This document shows positions 55,550 through 64,000 of a stretch of DNA of 64,000 nt, piece by piece. The notes beneath the pieces are model-generated. The model did not search any database. It was not told the DNA's origin and saw nothing but the letters and a program-made list of their open reading frames with translations. The first letter of the stretch is position 1. Every line of letters starts with the position of its first letter. The DNA is from Aureibaculum marinum (lineage in GTDB: Bacteria > Bacteroidota > Bacteroidia > Flavobacteriales > Flavobacteriaceae), in assembly GCF_003813905.1 (NCBI RefSeq), contig NZ_RPFJ01000001.1:62001-126000 (forward strand). Reading direction: 5' to 3'. Made by a program: the position numbers and the translations under genes.

Positions 55550-57283
55550 ATGAGTTCTATAAAGTTTTTAATCTTTTGTTTGTTTTTAGGACTATTTAAT
55601 TTTTCTCAATCTCAAAACTTTTTGCATACTGATGGACAGCACATTGTTGACAGAGATGGGAATAAAATTTTGCTTCGAGGATTAGGACTTGGAGGGTGGA
55701 TGGTTCAAGAAGGATATATGTTACAAACTGGAGATTTTGCAGGTCCACAACATGTTATTAGACAAAAAATAGAAGATCTTATAGGGACTGAAAACACAGA
55801 AATATTTTATGATGCTTACTTAAAAAATGGAGTTACTAAAAGAGATATTGACTCTTTGGCCGCTTGGGGATTCAATTCTGTAAGGCTACCTATGCATTAT
55901 AATTTGTACACTCCACCAATTGAAGATGAAAAAAATGACGAAATCACTTGGATTGAAAAAGGATTTCAAATGACAGATAATTTACTAAAATGGTGTAAAG
56001 AAAATGAGCTCTATCTTATTTTAGACCTACATGCTGCTCCTGGAGGACAAGGAAAAGATGCTAATATTTCAGACTATGACGAAACTAAACCGTCCTTATG
56101 GGAAAGCGAAGCAAATAAAAAAAAGATGATTGCCTTATGGCGAAAATTAGCAGATCGTTATAAAGACGAGCAATGGATTGGAGGATACGATATAATTAAC
56201 GAACCCAATTGGAATTTTACTGGAGAAAATAAAAATGGATGTGACGAAACCTCAAACGCTCCCTTACGAGAATTAATGATAGATGTTACCAAAGCAATAA
56301 GAGAAGTAGACAAAAATCATATAATTTTTATTGAAGGAAATTGTTGGGGAAATAATTACAATGGAATTTTGCCAGTTTGGGACGATAATATGGTACTCAG
56401 TTTTCATAAATATTGGAATTTTAATACCCTTGAATCTATTCAACAAATGCTAGATTACAGAGCTCAATATAACATCCCTATTTGGCTTGGTGAAAGCGGA
56501 GAAAATTCTAATGTATGGTTTAAAGAGGCAATTAATTTAATGGAAAGTAATTCTATTGGATGGGCATTTTGGCCAATGAAAAAAGTAGATAATATTGCAG
56601 GTGTAACTTCGGTTACCAAAAACCCTGATTATGAAATTATAAAAAAATATTGGAAAGATGGTGGTCAAAAACCACCTAAAGCATTTGCTTTTAAAGCTTT
56701 AATGCAACTAGCTGAAAATTATAAAATGGAAAACCTCACCATAAAACCTGATGTAATTGATGCTATGTTTCGACAAGTAAACACAAACGACACAAAACCT
56801 TATAAAAATCATAATATTCCAGGATTGATTTATGCTTCAGAATATGATTTAGGAACAAATGGTTATGCCTATAACGATTTAGATTATATCAATTATAGAG
56901 TAAGTACAGGCAAACAAGGCTCGTGGAACAAAGGAAAGAAAATGAGAAATGACGGTGTTGATATTCAACGTTGTGATGACGAAATTTCAAATGGATATGA
57001 GGTTTTTGATATTCAAGACGGTGAATGGTTATCATTTACAGTGAATGTCAAAAAAACAGGCCTATACCAACCAAAAGTAAGGTATAAATGTAACACAAAT
57101 TCAGAAGTACATTTAATAATTGACGGAAAATTAGAATCTGAAAAGGCTACCTTAGCCTCAACAAAAAATAATTACAGTACGGTACTATTGCCCAAAATTA
57201 AATTAGAAGAAGGTACACACTCTATCAGAATAGTTTTCGATAAAGGTGGTTTTCTCTTTAATTATTTAGAATTTACACTATGA
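55550..57283 (+). CDS. GH5 family glycoside hydrolase with C-terminal CBM6-like domain
   Basis: A 577-residue enzyme from the ATG at 55550 (MSSIKFLIFC), since a frame opening upstream overlaps the GH30 gene and lacks a signal. Signal peptide: residues 1-20 (FNFSQSQ), type I, not a lipoprotein. GH5 barrel: about 30-400 with GLGLGGWMVQEGYML, acid/base Glu218 in DIINEPNW and nucleophile Glu315 in WLGESGENS. A CBM6-like beta sandwich covers about 423-577. The sequence resembles exo-beta-1,3-glucanases of the cellulase superfamily, but the subfamily is not assigned. The absence of a lipobox points to a periplasmic or released enzyme, unlike its neighbours. Confidence 0.9.
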   Translation: MSSIKFLIFCLFLGLFNFSQSQNFLHTDGQHIVDRDGNKILLRGLGLGGWMVQEGYMLQTGDFAGPQHVIRQKIEDLIGTENTEIFYDAYLKNGVTKRDIDSLAAWGFNSVRLPMHYNLYTPPIEDEKNDEITWIEKGFQMTDNLLKWCKENELYLILDLHAAPGGQGKDANISDYDETKPSLWESEANKKKMIALWRKLADRYKDEQWIGGYDIINEPNWNFTGENKNGCDETSNAPLRELMIDVTKAIREVDKNHIIFIEGNCWGNNYNGILPVWDDNMVLSFHKYWNFNTLESIQQMLDYRAQYNIPIWLGESGENSNVWFKEAINLMESNSIGWAFWPMKKVDNIAGVTSVTKNPDYEIIKKYWKDGGQKPPKAFAFKALMQLAENYKMENLTIKPDVIDAMFRQVNTNDTKPYKNHNIPGLIYASEYDLGTNGYAYNDLDYINYRVSTGKQGSWNKGKKMRNDGVDIQRCDDEISNGYEVFDIQDGEWLSFTVNVKKTGLYQPKVRYKCNTNSEVHLIIDGKLESEKATLASTKNNYSTVLLPKIKLEEGTHSIRIVFDKGGFLFNYLEFTL

Positions 57284-58368
57284 AATTAAAAAAATTTATA
57301 CACTCAAATTTTTTATTACTAACAACAACTCTATTGTTATTTGTCTCGTGTAGTAGCAGTGACGGTAATGAAATTGATAATAATAAACCTTCTAATCTTT
57401 CCATAATTGGTGAAATAATAGGAGCTAACAACGAAAATCCTAATGGTGACGGTAGCGGAATGGTTAACTTCACCATTACAGCAACTAATGCTACTTCTTA
57501 CAAAGTTTTAATTAATAACGAAACCTTAAATTTAACTCAAAATACATTTAGCTATACATTTACAAAAAAGGGAACAACTAATTATCCTATAATTGTTTCA
57601 GCTTATAATGCTAACGGTTTTACAAGTACTAACTATTTAATAACAGTATATGTAAATGAAGAGTTAGAATTGGTTTGGCAAGACGAGTTTGATCAAGATG
57701 GAGCACCTAACTCATCAAATTGGGGATACAACATCGGAAATGGAGATAATGGCTGGGGCAATAATGAATCTGAATATTACACCAATAGATTAGAAAATGC
57801 TAAAGTAGAAGATGGTCTTTTAAAAATTACAGCTAAAAAAGAAGCTTATGAAGGTTTCGAATATACTTCAGCTAGACTCTTAACACAAGGAAAATTTGAC
57901 TTTACTTATGGAAGAGTTGATGTTCGTGCTAAACTACCGGCCGGAGGGGGATTATGGCCTGCAATTTGGATGCTAGGAGCTAACATTGACAATGTTGGTT
58001 GGCCAGCTTGTGGTGAAATAGACATTATGGAATATGTTGGTAATAATCCAGGGCATATGTCAAGTGCTATACACACCAGCTCTAGTTATGGAAATACCGT
58101 TAATTACAAATCAAACCCAATTACTAATGAAACTACAGAATTTCATATCTATTCAATTATTTGGACAGAAGAGAGTATTACATTTTTATTAGATGATGAG
58201 CCATACTATACTTATAATCCATCTCCAAAAAACGATCAAACTTGGCCTTTTTATAAAGATCAATTTATAATATTAAACGTTGCTGTTGGTGGTAATTTAG
58301 GAGGAACAATAGACCCAAATTTTGAAACCGCCACTATGGAAATTGACTATATTCGTGTATACCAGTAG
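57280..58368 (+). CDS. GH16 laminarinase-type lipoprotein with N-terminal PKD-like domain
   Basis: A 362-residue lipoprotein (lipobox Cys24, FVSCSSSDGN). A PKD-like domain at about 38-125 contains the GDGSGMVNFTITATN pattern shared with the SGBP gene. The GH16 beta-jellyroll spans about 130-362 with the catalytic EIDIMEY: Glu246 nucleophile, Asp248, Glu251 acid/base. WGYNIGNGDNGWGNNESEYYT and GLWPAIWML are typical of beta-1,3-glucanases of the laminarinase group. It overlaps the GH5 gene by 4 bases (ATGA), so translation is coupled. It likely cuts internal beta-1,3 bonds of laminarin at the cell surface. Confidence 0.93.
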   Translation: MKLKKFIHSNFLLLTTTLLLFVSCSSSDGNEIDNNKPSNLSIIGEIIGANNENPNGDGSGMVNFTITATNATSYKVLINNETLNLTQNTFSYTFTKKGTTNYPIIVSAYNANGFTSTNYLITVYVNEELELVWQDEFDQDGAPNSSNWGYNIGNGDNGWGNNESEYYTNRLENAKVEDGLLKITAKKEAYEGFEYTSARLLTQGKFDFTYGRVDVRAKLPAGGGLWPAIWMLGANIDNVGWPACGEIDIMEYVGNNPGHMSSAIHTSSSYGNTVNYKSNPITNETTEFHIYSIIWTEESITFLLDDEPYYTYNPSPKNDQTWPFYKDQFIILNVAVGGNLGGTIDPNFETATMEIDYIRVYQ

Positions 58369-58452
58369 ATTAAACAAACAGTATTTTTATTTTAACATAA
58401 AATAGGCCTTTAGTTTTCTGTTTATAATACAACCATACTATTAAACTTTTTG

Positions 58453-58460
58453 TACTTTTG
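58453..58460 (+). promoter_or_regulatory. -7 box of mtaB
   Basis: TACTTTTG fits TAnnTTTG, 26 bases before the ATG at 58487. No -33 TTG. Confidence 0.5.
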
Positions 58461-58486
58461 CAACCAATTAAATTAATGGTATTTTT

Positions 58487-59818
58487 ATGCAACAAAAAGT
58501 CGCCTTTTATACATTAGGATGTAAATTAAATTTTTCTGAAACCTCAACAATAGCAAGAAGTTTCCAAGATAAGGGTTTTACACGAGTAGGTTTTAATGAA
58601 AAGGCTGATATTTACGTAATAAATACCTGTTCAGTAACCGATAATGCTGACAAGCGTTTTAAAACTATTGTTAAATCCGCTTTAAAACAAAACCAACACG
58701 CATTTTTAATTGCAATTGGATGTTATGCACAATTAAAACCTGAAGAGTTAGCACAAGTTGATGGAGTTGACTTAGTATTAGGAGCTACCGAAAAATTTAA
58801 AGTAACAGACTACATTAACGATTTATCAAAAAATGACAAAGGAGAAGTCCATTCTTGTGAAATTTCTGATGCCAACTTTTATGAAGGCTCTTACTCTATT
58901 GGAGACAGAACCAGAGCTTTTTTAAAAGTTCAAGATGGTTGTGACTATAAATGTACTTATTGTACAATACCCTTAGCACGAGGTATTTCTAGGAGTGACA
59001 CCTTGCAAAATGTATTACAAAATGCAAAAGAAATTTCTGAACGAGGAATTAAAGAAATTGTACTTACAGGAGTAAATATAGGTGATTATGGTAAAGGCGA
59101 ATTTGGTAACAAAAAACACGAACATACTTTTTTTGAACTCGTAGAAGCTTTAGATAATGTAAAAGGTATTCATCGTTTAAGAATCTCTTCTATTGAACCT
59201 AATTTATTAAAAGATCAAACTATAGATTTTGTAGCTAATTCGAATAGTTTTGTGCCTCACTTTCATATTCCTTTACAAAGTGGAAGCGATGATCTTCTAA
59301 AAAAAATGAAACGTCGTTACCTACGTAAAACATACACCGATCGTGTTAAAAAAATAAAAGAAATAATGCCTAATGCCTGTATTGGTGTTGATGTTATTGT
59401 AGGTTTTCCTGGTGAAACTGATGAACATTTTTTAGAAACTTACAACTATCTTAATGAACTTGATATTTCTTATTTGCATGTTTTCACCTATTCTGAACGT
59501 CCAAATACTGAAGCTATTTTAATGAAAGGAGCTGTACCAAAGAACATACGTTATAAACGTAGTAAAATGTTAAGAGGTCTCTCTGTTAAAAAAAGAAGAG
59601 CCTTTTACGAAAGTCAATTAGGTAATAATTTAACTGTATTATTTGAAAATGAAAATAAAGAAGGTTATATTCATGGATTTACAGAAAATTATGTAAAAGT
59701 AAAAACACCTTGGAATCCAGAATTAGTAAATACCCTACACCATATAAAATTGACCGATATTGACAAAGATGGTTTAGTTAGATTTGATTTTTTAAAACAG
59801 TCTGAATGTGTAGCATAA
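58487..59818 (+). CDS. mtaB: tRNA threonylcarbamoyladenosine methylthiotransferase MtaB
   Basis: A 443-residue radical SAM enzyme that converts t6A37 of tRNA to ms2t6A. The N-terminal MTTase domain contributes three cluster Cys residues (TLGCKLNFSET, NTCSVTDNADKRF, GCYAQLKPEEL). The radical SAM domain has CDYKCTYCTIPLARG. A TRAM-like end covers about 375-440. The short linker between the UPF0004 and SAM parts fits MtaB rather than MiaB. It overlaps the hydrolase gene by 13 bases. Confidence 0.95.
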   Translation: MQQKVAFYTLGCKLNFSETSTIARSFQDKGFTRVGFNEKADIYVINTCSVTDNADKRFKTIVKSALKQNQHAFLIAIGCYAQLKPEELAQVDGVDLVLGATEKFKVTDYINDLSKNDKGEVHSCEISDANFYEGSYSIGDRTRAFLKVQDGCDYKCTYCTIPLARGISRSDTLQNVLQNAKEISERGIKEIVLTGVNIGDYGKGEFGNKKHEHTFFELVEALDNVKGIHRLRISSIEPNLLKDQTIDFVANSNSFVPHFHIPLQSGSDDLLKKMKRRYLRKTYTDRVKKIKEIMPNACIGVDVIVGFPGETDEHFLETYNYLNELDISYLHVFTYSERPNTEAILMKGAVPKNIRYKRSKMLRGLSVKKRRAFYESQLGNNLTVLFENENKEGYIHGFTENYVKVKTPWNPELVNTLHHIKLTDIDKDGLVRFDFLKQSECVA

Positions 59819-60471
59819 CAAAAAAAAAACAACTCTATTTTGTACCTGGTTTAGCAGCCAGTCCTGATATTTTTGAATATTTAAAGCTGCCCGAAGATCA
59901 ATTTGAAATTCACCATTTAAATTGGTTAGTTCCCGAAAGTAAAAATGAAAGCATTGAGCATTATGCAAAAAGGATGTGTGACCGAATTGACAGTAACAAT
60001 CCTGTTTTAGTAGGTGTTTCTTTTGGTGGTGTTGTGGTACAAGAAATGAGTAAATTAATTTCAACAAAAAAAACAATTATCATTTCAAGTGTAAAATCTA
60101 GGAATGAACTCCCTAAAAAATTTAAATTAGCAAAAGCTACAAAAATTTATAAATTATTACCTACAAAAGCATTATCAAATATTGATAATTTAGCAAAATA
60201 TACTTTCGGTAATTCTATAAAAAAACGTGTTGAACTTTATAAAAAATACCTCTCTATGCGTGATGAGAATTACCTTCCATGGGCCATTCATAATGTTCTA
60301 AATTGGCATCAAGACAAACCATTACCTAATATAATACATATTCATGGTGATAATGATGGTGTTTTTCCAATAAAATATGTAAAAGATTGTGCAGTTATAA
60401 AGGGCGGTACACATATTATGATTTTAAACAAAGCTAGACCAATTTCCAAATTATTAACCGAAGTAATTTAG
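59806..60471 (+). CDS. Small alpha/beta hydrolase
   Basis: A 221-residue alpha/beta hydrolase. Nucleophile Ser72 in GVSFGG, an Asp in IHGDNDGVFPI (182 or 184) and His203 in GGTHIM complete a triad; VPGLAASPDIFEYL supplies the oxyanion-hole side. Substrate unknown; such proteins are esterases, thioesterases or cofactor-ester hydrolases. It begins inside the mtaB end and is followed by rfbC after 13 bases, so all three may share a transcript although they have no obvious common pathway. Confidence 0.85.
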   Translation: MCSITKKKQLYFVPGLAASPDIFEYLKLPEDQFEIHHLNWLVPESKNESIEHYAKRMCDRIDSNNPVLVGVSFGGVVVQEMSKLISTKKTIIISSVKSRNELPKKFKLAKATKIYKLLPTKALSNIDNLAKYTFGNSIKKRVELYKKYLSMRDENYLPWAIHNVLNWHQDKPLPNIIHIHGDNDGVFPIKYVKDCAVIKGGTHIMILNKARPISKLLTEVI

Positions 60472-60484
60472 TATCTTTCTCCTC

Positions 60485-61024
60485 ATGAAAATTGAAACAA
60501 CCTTTATTAAAAATTTATTAATAATTACCCCAAATGTATTTGTTGACAAAAGAGGTTACTTTTTAGAAAGTTACAATAAAAAAAGCCTTATAAACTTAGT
60601 TGAAGATGAGTTTGTACAAGATAATGAATCTTTGTCTCATAAAGGAGTTCTAAGAGGGCTACACTTTCAAAATCCACCATATGCTCAAGCAAAGTTAGTA
60701 AGAGTATTAACAGGAAGTGTTTTAGATGTAGTGGTTGATTTAAGAAAGCAATCGCCTACTTATGGACAACATTTTAAGCACATTCTTTCTGCTGAAAACA
60801 AAATACAACTTTATGTTCCAAAAGGTTTTGCACATGGTTTTGCTGTGCTTGAAGACAATACAATCTTCAGTTATAAATGTTCAGATTATTACAATAAAGA
60901 TTCTGAAAGGGCAATTTTATGGAATGATGCTACCTTAAATATTGACTGGCAAATAAAGAACCCTATTATTTCCGAAAAAGATAAAATTGCAGAAAAATTT
61001 AGTAATTTTGTTACTCCTTTTTAA
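60485..61024 (+). CDS. rfbC: dTDP-4-dehydrorhamnose 3,5-epimerase
   Basis: A 179-residue cupin-fold epimerase for dTDP-L-rhamnose synthesis. Characteristic elements: FVDKRGYFLESYNKK, LSHKGVLRGLHFQNPP with the catalytic His, ARLVRVLTGSVLDVVVDLRKQSPTYG-like segment, and the active-site Tyr in FSYKCSDYYN. The other genes of the pathway (rfbA, rfbB, rfbD) are not in the window, so this copy is isolated from a usual rhamnose cluster. Confidence 0.95.
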   Translation: MKIETTFIKNLLIITPNVFVDKRGYFLESYNKKSLINLVEDEFVQDNESLSHKGVLRGLHFQNPPYAQAKLVRVLTGSVLDVVVDLRKQSPTYGQHFKHILSAENKIQLYVPKGFAHGFAVLEDNTIFSYKCSDYYNKDSERAILWNDATLNIDWQIKNPIISEKDKIAEKFSNFVTPF

Positions 61025-61180
61025 CTTAAATGGTGTAATCTTTTACCTTTAAGCAAATAAGTAATTTTTTGAACGATTAAGAAACCTTCTTTTAGTTAAT
61101 ATAATTTAAAGAAGAATGAAAAAAAACGAGTAAATTTTATCTAAAAGAGAATATTTACATCACATTAACCCTAACGTATT

Positions 61181-62143
61181 ATGAATAAGCCATTACGAAT
61201 TCTAGCAATATTAAGTTTGATTTTTTTAAGTGGAATTTTAATTAATGCTGTACAACAAGACAATACAAATATACAAGAAGCAGGTTTTACATCTTCTTCA
61301 TCTGTAAAAACCAAAACTAATGATAATGATGTAAATGATAAATTTACAAGTTCTACATATAGCATTAAAGCCATAAAAATTCCTGAAAACTTAGAGTTTG
61401 CTGGAGAAAGAGTACCAATTGAAAAACCTCATATTTGGGAAGATGTTGATAGAGAATTTTTGGTAAATACTTACTGGCAATCGAATGGTTTACTGTGGAT
61501 AAAACGTGCTCACAAATACTTTCCTATAATAGAACCTATATTAAAAGAAAAAGGAGTACCTGATGATTTTAAATATATTGCAGTAATTGAAAGTAATCTA
61601 ATGAATGTAACTTCTCCTGCAGGAGCAAAAGGCTTTTGGCAACAATTAAGTGCTACCGCAAGAGAAAATGGTTTAGAAGTAAACAGTAATGTAGATGAAC
61701 GTTATCATCTAGAAAAAACAACTCGTGCTGCTTGTTCCTATTTATTAGACGCAAAAGAAACTTTTGGAACATGGACATTAGCCGCTGCGGCATATCATTC
61801 AGGAAAAGGTAATATTAGTAAGTATTTAAGAGAACAAATGGTAGATAGTTATTATGATTTACTTTCTGGTCCAAATACCGAACGTTATTTACCTAGAATT
61901 TTAGCTGCGAAATACATATTAAGCAACCCTAAAAAGTATGGATTCCAGTTTGATGAATCTGATTTATATACGTATCCTGAATACACTACGGTAAAAGTAG
62001 ATACTCCTATTGCAAATATTGCTCAATTTGCAAAAGAACATAATACTACTTACCGAGAATTAAAACTTTTAAACCCTTGGTTGCGTGAAAACAAGCTAAA
62101 CAATAAATCTAGAAAGGTTTATTTTATTGACATTCCTAAATAG
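61181..62143 (+). CDS. Membrane-bound lytic transglycosylase (MltD-like)
   Basis: A 320-residue exported protein with a signal anchor (residues 5-24). The SLT domain (about 105-235) has catalytic Glu137 in YIAVIESNL and the conserved SPAGAKGFWQQLSATARENG, AAAAYHSGKGNISKYL segments. The C-terminal 50 residues (VDTPIANIAQFAKEHNTTYRELKLLNPWL) resemble a LysM peptidoglycan-binding module. It would cleave glycan strands of peptidoglycan to 1,6-anhydro products. It stands alone with a promoter region of about 155 bases. Confidence 0.92.
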   Translation: MNKPLRILAILSLIFLSGILINAVQQDNTNIQEAGFTSSSSVKTKTNDNDVNDKFTSSTYSIKAIKIPENLEFAGERVPIEKPHIWEDVDREFLVNTYWQSNGLLWIKRAHKYFPIIEPILKEKGVPDDFKYIAVIESNLMNVTSPAGAKGFWQQLSATARENGLEVNSNVDERYHLEKTTRAACSYLLDAKETFGTWTLAAAAYHSGKGNISKYLREQMVDSYYDLLSGPNTERYLPRILAAKYILSNPKKYGFQFDESDLYTYPEYTTVKVDTPIANIAQFAKEHNTTYRELKLLNPWLRENKLNNKSRKVYFIDIPK

Positions 62144-62189
62144 AATAGCAATGTCTAAAATTAAAAACAACAATATTAATCTATTTGTT

Positions 62190-63149
62190 TTAAAAAGTGA
62201 AGAGGTTTGATGCCAGTTGATTTCGACTGTTATCAAAATCGGTTATAATCTCTTCTACAATTTTTGCTGCAGGTTTTATTTCATGAATTAAGCCTGCTAC
62301 TTGACCTATTTCCAATTCTCCCTCTTCTAAATCACCCTCAAACATTCCTTTCTTAGCTCTTGCCCTACCTAACAATTTTTTTAATTCTTCAATAGTTGGA
62401 GTTTTCTTGTACAAGGCTTGAATATCATTATAGAATTTATTCTTTAACAACCTTACAGGAGCTAATTCTTTAAGCGTTAATTGAGTGTCACCTTCTTTGG
62501 ATTCTACAATCTTTTGTTTAAATCTAGGGTGTGAAGAAGCTTCTTCACTCGCTACAAATCGACTTCCAATTTGAACACCGTCAGCCCCTAAAACTAGAGC
62601 TGCTAACATCCCTCTACCTGTTGCAATTCCCCCAGCAGCTATTAACGGAATAGCAATTTTTTCCTTTACCATTGGAATCAGCGTAAATGTTGTTGTTTCA
62701 TCACGTCCATTATGGCCTCCAGCTTCAAAGCCTTCAGCTACAACAGCATCTACACCAGCTTCTTGTGCTTTTAAAGCAAATTTGACAGAGCTCACTACAT
62801 GTACAACTGTTATTCCATGTTCTTTTAAAAATGATGTATAAGTTTTAGGATTTCCTGCAGATGTAAAAATAATCTTTACTTTCTCATCAATAATAATTTG
62901 AAGTAATTTATCAATATTAGGATATAACATGGGAATGTTAACCCCGAAAGGATATTTCGTAGCACTTTTACATTTTTGAATGTGCTCTTTTAATACCTCA
63001 GGATACATTGAGCCTGCTCCTATAATTCCTAAACCTCCAGCATTACTAACCGCAGAAGCTAATTTCCAACCACTCGCCCAAATCATTCCTGCTTGAACTA
63101 ATGGATATTTAATATTAAATAATTCTGTTATTTTATTCTTTCTTAACAT
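62190..63149 (-). CDS. Nitronate monooxygenase (2-nitropropane dioxygenase family)
   Basis: A 319-residue FMN enzyme with a TIM barrel. Start at the ATG at 63149 (MLRKNKITELFNIKYPLVQAGM). Conserved parts: AGGLGIIGAGSM, GAGGHNGR-like AEGFEAGGHNGRDE and GGIATGRGMLAALVLGADGVQIGSRF. Such enzymes oxidise alkyl nitronates formed by damage or toxins; some relatives are annotated only as related flavoproteins. It follows mnmA on the same strand with 10 bases between the genes. Confidence 0.92.
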   Translation of the reverse strand: MLRKNKITELFNIKYPLVQAGMIWASGWKLASAVSNAGGLGIIGAGSMYPEVLKEHIQKCKSATKYPFGVNIPMLYPNIDKLLQIIIDEKVKIIFTSAGNPKTYTSFLKEHGITVVHVVSSVKFALKAQEAGVDAVVAEGFEAGGHNGRDETTTFTLIPMVKEKIAIPLIAAGGIATGRGMLAALVLGADGVQIGSRFVASEEASSHPRFKQKIVESKEGDTQLTLKELAPVRLLKNKFYNDIQALYKKTPTIEELKKLLGRARAKKGMFEGDLEEGELEIGQVAGLIHEIKPAAKIVEEIITDFDNSRNQLASNLFTF

Positions 63150-63159
63150 CAAACTTTAT

Positions 63160-64000
63160 TTAAGAAATTACACCAGAACCTAACAACTCATCATTTTGAT
63201 ACCATGCAACAAATTGTCCTTCAGTAATGGCTGATTGTTTATTTTCAAACTCAACATACATTCCATCTTTAACTTTATATATGGTTGCATTTTCCAACGT
63301 TTGTCTATATCTTATTCTAGCTTTTACTGACATTTGCTCTCCTTCTGACAATACCAAATCTTCACGGACATAATGAATTTCTTCGTTTTTCACAAACAAT
63401 ACTTTTCTATAAAGGCCTTTATGGTTTTTACCTTCTCCTGTATAAATAACATTATTATCAACATCCGTTTCAATCACGTAAAGCGGCTCAACTGTACCAC
63501 CAACAGCCAATCCTTTACGTTGTCCTTTTGTAAAATAATGAGCTCCTTGATGTTTACCTACTACTTTACCATCATTTTTATTGTAAATATATTTTTTGGC
63601 TCCTTCAGACAACTCTTCAATTTTTGAATCATAGGTTACGATAGGCTTATGATACACATCTGAATCATTATCTATTTTAACTATTACCCCTTCTTTTGGT
63701 TGAAGTTTTTGTTGTAAAAATTCTGGCAGACGTACTTTACCTATAAAACATAAACCTTGAGAATCTTTTTTTTCTGCCGTAATTAAATCTAAATCGGAAG
63801 CAATTTGTCTAACTTCAGGTTTAGTCAATTCTCCTATAGGGAAAAGTGTTGTAGCTAATTGTTTCTGAGATAATTGACATAAAAAATAAGATTGATCTTT
63901 ATTTACATCCTTACCTGCTAGCAATTGATATATTTCCTTATTATCCTTAGTTATAATACCTTTACGACAATAATGACCTGTAGCCACAAAATCAGCACCT
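63160..64000 (-). CDS. mnmA: tRNA-specific 2-thiouridylase MnmA, C-terminal part (cut by window end)
   Basis: The frame is open to base 64000, so the start lies outside; about 280 residues are visible. The sequence opens within [12 protein letters not shown], a signature of MnmA. The catalytic-pair Cys is in [16 protein letters not shown], and the rest is the beta-barrel tRNA-binding domain ([40 protein letters not shown]). MnmA adds the 2-thio group of wobble uridine in Lys, Glu and Gln tRNAs with sulfur from the cysteine desulfurase system. Confidence 0.95.
   Translation of the reverse strand, partial: GADFVATGHYCRKGIITKDNKEIYQLLAGKDVNKDQSYFLCQLSQKQLATTLFPIGELTKPEVRQIASDLDLITAEKKDSQGLCFIGKVRLPEFLQQKLQPKEGVIVKIDNDSDVYHKPIVTYDSKIEELSEGAKKYIYNKNDGKVVGKHQGAHYFTKGQRKGLAVGGTVEPLYVIETDVDNNVIYTGEGKNHKGLYRKVLFVKNEEIHYVREDLVLSEGEQMSVKARIRYRQTLENATIYKVKDGMYVEFENKQSAITEGQFVAWYQNDELLGSGVIS

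Noticed and set aside
1-64000. CRISPR arrays, tRNA or rRNA genes, insertion sequences, prophage
   Set aside because: No repeat-spacer pattern, cloverleaf sequence, transposase or integrase was seen on reading the window.

Overview
The window is AT-rich DNA from a marine-type member of the Flavobacteriaceae (Bacteroidota). The evidence is a SusC/SusD pair, a gldI gene, a protein ending in a type IX secretion (T9SS) sorting domain, LytTR two-component regulators, and promoters of the Bacteroidota form TTG-N19-TAnnTTTG. Housekeeping gene order (nrnA-gldI-cyclophilin/FKBP; ribH-small membrane protein-mutL-rhomboid-rhomboid; recF-DUF721) is also flavobacterial. No rRNA, tRNA, CRISPR array, phage or insertion sequence was seen. 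The genus was not determined.

Layout. 1-1.75 kb: the end of a LytTR response regulator, a secreted Tyr-rich protein and a small EF-hand lipoprotein. 1.87-8.2 kb: one minus-strand operon tolC-macA-macB(ATPase)-macB(permease)-histidine kinase-LytTR regulator, i.e. an efflux/export pump with its own two-component system. Three repeat units with 21-bp periodicity lie upstream of the operon and may be its operator. 8.4-13.6 kb: three chained SurA/parvulin-type periplasmic folding factors and a MoxR ATPase. 14-17.5 kb: P-loop kinase-like protein, recQ, fmt. 17.8-20.4 kb: HU, YqgE/AlgH, a DUF695 protein. 20.4-24.7 kb: M61 peptidase and a GMC oxidoreductase with its small partner subunit. 24.8-31.4 kb: GlmU-like protein, yidD, cysS, cyclophilin-FKBP fusion, gldI, nrnA, ndk. 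31.5-43.7 kb: a large T9SS cargo protein, DUF721/recF, TPR protein/ribH, mutL, two rhomboids, an exonuclease/phosphatase-like membrane protein, and a monooxygenase/acetyltransferase pair.

43.7-58.4 kb is the main accessory region: a polysaccharide utilization locus (PUL) probably for laminarin-type beta-1,3/1,6-glucan. A membrane-spanning regulator (propeller, triple-Tyr domain, coiled coil, LuxR HTH) is divergent from susC, susD, a PKD-like surface glycan-binding lipoprotein, two GH30 lipoproteins, a GH5-CBM6 enzyme and a PKD-like-GH16 lipoprotein. A 15-bp perfect direct repeat, period 33 bp, lies upstream of the susC -7 box and is a candidate operator. A hairpin terminator separates the uptake/binding genes from the hydrolases.

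58.5-64 kb: mtaB, an alpha/beta hydrolase, an isolated rfbC, a lytic transglycosylase, a nitronate monooxygenase and the 3' part of mnmA, cut by the window end. Most functional assignments come from motifs read by eye; none was confirmed by a database search.
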